The notes beneath the pieces are model-generated. The model was not told where the DNA came from. It saw only the letters and a program-made list of their open reading frames with translations, and did no database searches. The position numbers and the translations under genes are program-made. A DNA stretch of 64,000 nucleotides from Cyrtodaria siliqua (Eukaryota; Mollusca; Bivalvia; Adapedonta; Hiatellidae), in assembly GCA_037043455.1 (NCBI GenBank), contig JAWPHD010003102.1:124001-188000 (forward strand), read 5' to 3'. Positions 58,119 to 64,000 of this stretch are shown piece by piece (within the stretch, counting starts at the first letter, position 1; every line of letters starts with the position of its first letter).

Positions 58119-61100
58119 ATAGGGACAAAATTACCACTCGATCAACATGATTCCTAATATCAAAAAGAGAATACGATTATAGGAAGCTTTCTGGCTATAG
58201 AAATTATTGTGCTAGCTAAATTTCTCTAAAAATGGAACTTGAAAGCAAATTATTTTATTACATACATTTTGTTTTAGTGTCATACACAGCACATAATATG
58301 TTTGCTAAAATGACATACTGGTAAAAGTACCAACACCACCAAAATCAAGACTTATTTATTAAGTTTATTTACCTGATATGCAGTAAATATGAATTTTAGT
58401 TATGGCATAATTACTATAGGATATCGTTTAAACCACCCACAATATGTTTCTTAAAAACAATTGTCAAATTGTTTGATTGACGTGTCATTATCTTATGCAA
58501 ATGCCGTCATTGATATTTAAAATATATTGATGTATAAATAAAATTGTGCGTGGTGTGGGTGTGCACTCGCGCACATGTGTGCGTTTATGAAGTGCGTTTG
58601 ACGATGCACCAACAAAGAAAAACTGTAATCTGACACCATAAGGAAAGCACATTCAAGTGTGCATCAAGATATGGAATGCACAATGTACATACTGAGCTTT
58701 CTCACCCACGAGCTTTCTCACCCACATAACTCAGTAGATTCAATTCGAGTTCTGACCATTGTCTGCACGCAGTTACCTAACATAAGAGAGACGTTGGTCT
58801 TATTCTGGTATTCAACTTTAAGTTTTCAAACGATTTAATATGACTTGAGCTACTTGCCAAATATTCTAGTCACATTCATTATTTTGGCGACTGAAAATAA
58901 TTTATGATATGATATGATATAATCTCGTTAAAGTGACACGTTTTAGCTTTTATGGATACTTAACTGGTGTCATTATTCTGAGCGTAATAAATCTCTTTCA
59001 CCCAGGTCTTTTCAAAATGGGGCTTTCAAAATGCACAAAAAGATATGGACTTAAGGATGCACTGTACGTCGCAATATTAACGTCGCTCTGTTAATTTAAA
59101 ACCAGACGTATCAAATAATACTTCTGGTTATGAATTGAATAGTTTTACATAATAATGTATTCAAAAGATAATCGGTAATCTGATATTTTTCAATATTTCA
59201 TCGACGCAATTTGAATAGTAGGTATTTCTCTCCATCAGTGGAGGTTGTAGTATGAATTAGTTGTTGAAATAAAACGCTGTTTTAGTTAACTATTATATCA
59301 TATTTTAATAATTGTGTTATATATAATGGAGATGCTATGATTACATACGTTTCTGCCGTACACATTCATGGTTAGACATTTGTATGATATAAGGCTGATT
59401 TATTTTCAATCTTAATTTTAAGAACTTAAACAGCTGATATAGTTTACCGTCTAGAATTTGTCGCGTCATTGAACATATCAAGCGGTTTATGTCCTATCTA
59501 TAAACGATTTGACAGCCATGTTTTAAAATTCACTACGACTGAAATGCACCCATTGTGTATGATGTTGATATTGTAAACCCGTTGCGACAGGCTGTTCATA
59601 TAAATTGTGTTACAAACTAAAAAGTGTTAAATAAGAAGCATGCATACATGTCTGTCCATCCATCCAGCGTACTACAATGTCTTATGGTGTTACCGAACTT
59701 ACATATTATACTCTTAGAAAAACAGTTAAGAGTGAGTTACGATCAATATTTTTCATCCGTGGGGTGGTGGGGGTGGGGCGCACAGACCTTTAAAAAGAGC
59801 ACATGCCTTTCGAAATATTTATGGTCTGGATATGTAAAATTCCAAACAAACATGTATTAGTTTTGCCGACACACTGTTGTTACAGATGTGATCGTTATTA
59901 GTTATTATAGGACTAAAATGCTATTAAATTTTAAATGTTACATACGGGTGATTGTTTAGTTTTATTTTCATTAGTGAATACAACTCCCAGTTCTCTGTTA
60001 TTAAATGTTATAATTGTTACAAAAATGAGACATAATTCGTGTCTGTATTTGTATGTTACGTTACCATTAATATTTCATTAAATTAATAATAAAATCGTGT
60101 TTTTTATATCCGTGAGATTTAAATTTAACAAATAAAAGATTTTCTAATATATATATTCTAATACACGCATGGTCCCATATGCATTCTACATTTCGATCAA
60201 CAGTGTAGCATGAACTAGCAAACTTTTATAAGACACTAACAGTGGTTTAATAATCGCTTTTAACATATTTTAAAAGGTCGTAACTGCCAGATGTACATCT
60301 TCCTTTCCGATTTTTAATAACATAAGCTAATAAGTGCAATTGTTCAGATTGCAAAGTCAATTTTTTTTTTTAAATAACGAATACTTTATTTTATGAGAAA
60401 GCAAACTCAGCTTATGTCATATGAGATTGTTCAGAGATTTCACACAGTTGATACCGTCAGTCCGTTTTTTTCACTTCCCCGAAAACTATGATTTTTCACT
60501 TACGATGTTATAATTCTAGACCTTCGAGATATGAATTTGTATACCTAATTTGAATTTTTATTTTTTGCTTAGCAGTGAAATAGTGGATTTTAGCAATGAA
60601 ATACAAGTGGTATTTTATACGGGTGAAATACAGTGTGTTTTTTTTCACTGCCGGAACTTTTTTTTTTTTTTTCAAAAACGATTTTTTCCGAAAGTTGCTA
60701 TAGGTTATATCATTGGATTGGAAATAAATAAAAAAAAGAAATGTAGATTATTGAAATCGGTTAAGTAGTTTAGAAGATATGGGGAATTGAAAATAGCAAT
60801 TTTATCATACTAAGCCAATGACGTCGTCAATTTTTTATTTAGTTTTCTGCATACTGCAGTACAGTTTGATTATAAAACATAAAAGAAAAAGAAAATGTGT
60901 TGTTTTGTCGTAAATAACAGATTTTATTTCATCTCGAAGTGATCAAACTTCAATATTTACACTCATGCCTCGCATTCGTGAAAATATAAAGTTTTCCATT
61001 TCTCAATAAGATAAAATATGTTATTCACTCCAATAGACGGTCTTCAATGATCTGACAACAGCTATTCAGTTTTTATCAAAGATGGAAAATAAACATCAAC

Positions 61101-61472
61101 AGATGAGAATCTTTAATAATTTGAATCACGTATTTACGTTATTTAAAGATGTGTACAGTTATATTTATCAATTTTCACACACGTACTGTGCACTCGTCCG
61201 CAATAATCGGACTTTTACTGTTGAATGTGGCGTGGTTAATTTTAATCATTTCTACTTTTCATGAGTTATTTGAAATTACCTAAATATGCACATAGTAATA
61301 TATTTTGTAATAGGATTACTGTGCTTCTTTTAGAATATATTTAGTTTCCACAAGTTTGCATTATGTCACTCTATTAAAACTGCGCATGTATTGCATCTAA
61401 TCTTGAAATTTTGAAGTAAACATGAAATGACCTGATATAGGATTTCAGAAAGTAAAGTGTAAACAAGGAAAG
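58119..61472. other. no gene seen
   Basis: AT-rich 3.3 kb. Minor items are a twofold 'gagctttctcacccac' near 58695, G-runs near 59760-59778, and T-runs near 60360 and 60660. Short ORFs have no recognised domains. Confidence 0.4.
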
Positions 61473-61722
61473 TTTGTTTGTTTGTTTTATTTGTTTGTAT
61501 GGTGTTTTAAGTAATTTTCAACACATGTAAGGTTATATGTGACGGTCGATTGTTTTTGTGGTGGAGGCAGACCACCCACTTTACCTGGGTAGAACCAGTA
61601 CTGTACAACTCCCGCCATCGATAAGAATCGACACTTCGAGTCGAGCTCCCAGTGGGATTCGAACCCGCAGCAATGCGAGGCGATGGTTTACAACGCAACG
61701 TCGTTTACCATTCGGCCACGGA
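61473..61722 (-). mobile_element. tRNA-derived SINE with (CAAA)n tail
   Basis: Third copy of the family. On the minus strand the head has 'ccgtggccgaatgg' and the B box GTTCGAATCC, and the tail ends in CAAA repeats. Its body shares 'gaccgtca.atataacctt' and 'gtgttgaaaat.acgtaaaac'-like segments with the other copies. The target duplication is unclear. Confidence 0.8.
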
Positions 61723-61929
61723 GACGTTCACACAAAGAAAGAGATGCTCGTACCTATAAAAGCGGCATGTCTCATCCCATGCAAAATTATTATTTACGGA
61801 TGTTTTTGTTATCAAATTATAAATCAGACGCATTCCTGGAAACTCAATAAAACAATAATTTATTAAATAAATGTTTCATCAACAGAATGCCGCGGATTTA
61901 AATGAATGTCCAATGACACGCATGCAGAT

Positions 61930-62005
61930 AAGACCCCACTCCCACCCCCCCACCCCACTCCCCCACCCATACACACACACACACCACCACCACCACCACC
62001 ACCAA
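61930..62005. repeat. C-rich, (CA)n and (CCA)n microsatellite
   Basis: C-runs, then a CA run, then about nine CCA/CAC triplets. Confidence 0.9.
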
Positions 62006-64000
62006 CTTTATCCATATTATGAATATACTCCGTTGATTACAATAGACTGATGCACCTGTTAGCCAAATTGGCCGTAAAATAGCCAAGTTAATTTTTTTTT
62101 TCATTTATGTAGTTAAATAGCAAAACACGATGCATGCGTGGCCAGTTAGCTGTACAATGTTTTTATGAATTAAAACAAAGACGTTTTAAGAATGAATAAA
62201 TTGGTAAAATGAGACTTTTTGTTCGATCAATTAATCAGTTTAAACTGAAAATTCGGATATTTTCTTTACATTTGAGACAATATTGCCTCACTATAATGGA
62301 ATAGTTAAGGAAAACTCACCGATACGCTTAAAAAAAAAAGACTTTCAATTGATATCAACAAATGTAACATCTGTCAAAAGTCAACTAGTGAATTCATCTG
62401 TGTTGCCACAAAAACAGGAATATCAAGATTTGAGAAACAACCTGGAAAAAAAGAAAGAAAAAGAAACAAAAATGGCATCGTTTTCAGTATAATTGTTGTC
62501 GAGTTTGGAGATTCCTTTATTGAACACACGTTTGTTTGAAATATCACACTAAATGCGTTTCTCCATATCGGAACTATTTCATTCTTTTGTTCGTCCAGGC
62601 ATTCAAATCCACTGAATCTGATATCAGCAGAGTCAGACATCCCTGATCTGAAACTACTGTTTCTTTTATGTCACAATTCAATCCCGCAAACTAGACAATG
62701 TGTGTTATCTGCCAGAAAACATACGAAAAAGGAATGCAACGACATGAATCATGACGTCCGATTCAAAAGCTGAATGTTTGCAAAATGCGGCAAAAATTGA
62801 AGAGTGTGCTGTCTTTCGTAGAATGTTCGGTGTAGATCGAAAATTCGGACGAATGCTAAGATAGACTCTTCTAACGAACCAGACTCAATTCATGTAAACG
62901 CATTTAGGTCTCATATCAGAAATGGAAGAATGCCTATTTTATAATCATAGGGCATATACATTACAAAGCTTACATGCGCTATTCAATTCCTTTCCCTGTA
63001 TCGGTGTAGTACCAACATTGGGGACTACCGTGGGAAATGTTGCTCCTATGGTAGGAATGAAACAATACATGTGTACAGTTGTCTTATTTCCCTGGGTTTG
63101 GTCCGTTGCGGGGGAAATAATTATTAAGTGTACAATGGGTTTTGCGTGTATCTCCTCAGTAGGCCTTAATTACTAATATTCTGTAACTTTTTACAGATAC
63201 GAAATTTCTATTTTAAAAAAATGCTTAAAGCGCATGCAAATGACCGAGTGATGGAAGGGGGACGCGGAAGGTGGAGGGCTTTGGGGAGGATTTAATTGCT
63301 AAATATTCCGAGAGTAGACGTTTTGTTATAACGCTCAGAATAACATTTCGCCTGGAATTATTTATTCATAAAAAGAAGGATATCCACAAGCTCGACAGGA
63401 TGCACCATTTTAAGTTTTTTTTTTTTTTTTTTAAACTGTGAGAGCATGCCCCAATATCCACTAGAAACTTCTATATATTTTAAAATCGGCCAGCTACGCC
63501 CTTGCTCATTGATGTATTTTTACGTCTTTTAGCATCAAAATAACAAATTTAGCACGCGATTTTAGATGAAGTCTTTTGATATTGTTTTATAATACATATA
63601 TGTTAACCAGAACCGATCAAACATGTCTGTGCCAATTTCTTCTACATAAAGGTGTATTTAGATTGCTCTAAAATCGTCCTCTGACTGTACCTTGTTTGAG
63701 TTAGAAAAACGGGACATGCGCAGTGAAGCAGTCTTACTTTGGACGTTGTTCGTGCGGAATGCTTTGGGATAATGTTTATATTTTCAAAACAAATATTTAG
63801 AGGGAACTCCACAGTTTAATGTACATTTTTCAATAATCAAACCCATGACAAGCCCTTAGCCTGAATCCTTGGGCAAAAATAAATCACACCATCATTGTGT
63901 CATACATTTCTTAGAAGACAATAAAATTACCCATGTTTTCATACCAAATAAAAGTATCAAAAAGCATTTTCTGTACAACTTTAGTCCCATTTCTTTAAGA
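62006..64000. other. no gene seen
   Basis: AT-rich, with a T-run at 63414-63432 and short ORFs lacking recognisable domains or splice context. A gene extending beyond the window cannot be excluded. Confidence 0.4.

Overview
The window looks like an animal nuclear genome fragment, most likely from a marine mollusc and probably a bivalve. It is AT-rich and carries single ORFs far apart, splice-site-like signals, tRNA-derived SINEs, decayed non-LTR retrotransposons, terminal-inverted-repeat elements and many minisatellites. There is no operon structure. The mollusc assignment is an inference. It rests on the style of several repeat families, such as the ~300-bp 'agatggccgc' units, the GGCCCA-TGGGCC repeat and the YLDD reverse-transcriptase family, not on a marker gene.

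Only one protein gene is well supported. At 28.1-29.3 kb on the minus strand lies an intact 405-residue immunity-related GTPase (IRG/p47-like). It has a clear P-loop and DxPG motif but no aspartate at the canonical G4 position. Weaker gene signals are a possible three-exon transcript (15.35-17.33 kb), two possible first exons with good donors (36.33 and 44.97 kb), two small unrecognised ORFs (55.2 and 56.6 kb) and one 77-nt near-perfect hairpin (51.2 kb).

Layout. 0-9.3 kb: a purine-rich tract, then satellite-like arrays with units of about 300, 140 and 350 bp. 9.3-14.7 kb: small inverted-repeat elements, a CATATG array, 60- and ~70-bp minisatellites, and a repeat family (called X here) interrupted by a SINE. 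14.7-20.3 kb: the candidate spliced transcript, a second CATATG array and two SINE types. 20.3-28 kb: a 5-kb palindrome made of two inverted copies of a decayed LINE 5' half. 28-29.4 kb: the IRG gene. 30.6-38.2 kb: pieces of an RT element family (called Z here) that share a hairpin in their 3' region. 38.6-44.2 kb: two convergent LINE fragments beside a TTAA-flanked element, then a 3.2-kb element with terminal inverted repeats holding another Z fragment. 44.2-46.6 kb: a promoter-like segment and a 42-bp minisatellite. 46.6-50.7 kb: an X copy and a 3.2-kb foldback. 50.7-64 kb: mostly AT-rich DNA with minisatellites, another SINE and small inverted repeats.

There is no coordinated gene set. The most interesting points are the G4-altered IRG, the giant palindrome, the Z-family 3' hairpin whose stem differs between copies yet stays fully paired, the 11-bp-spaced CATATG arrays, the foldback and the 51.2-kb hairpin.
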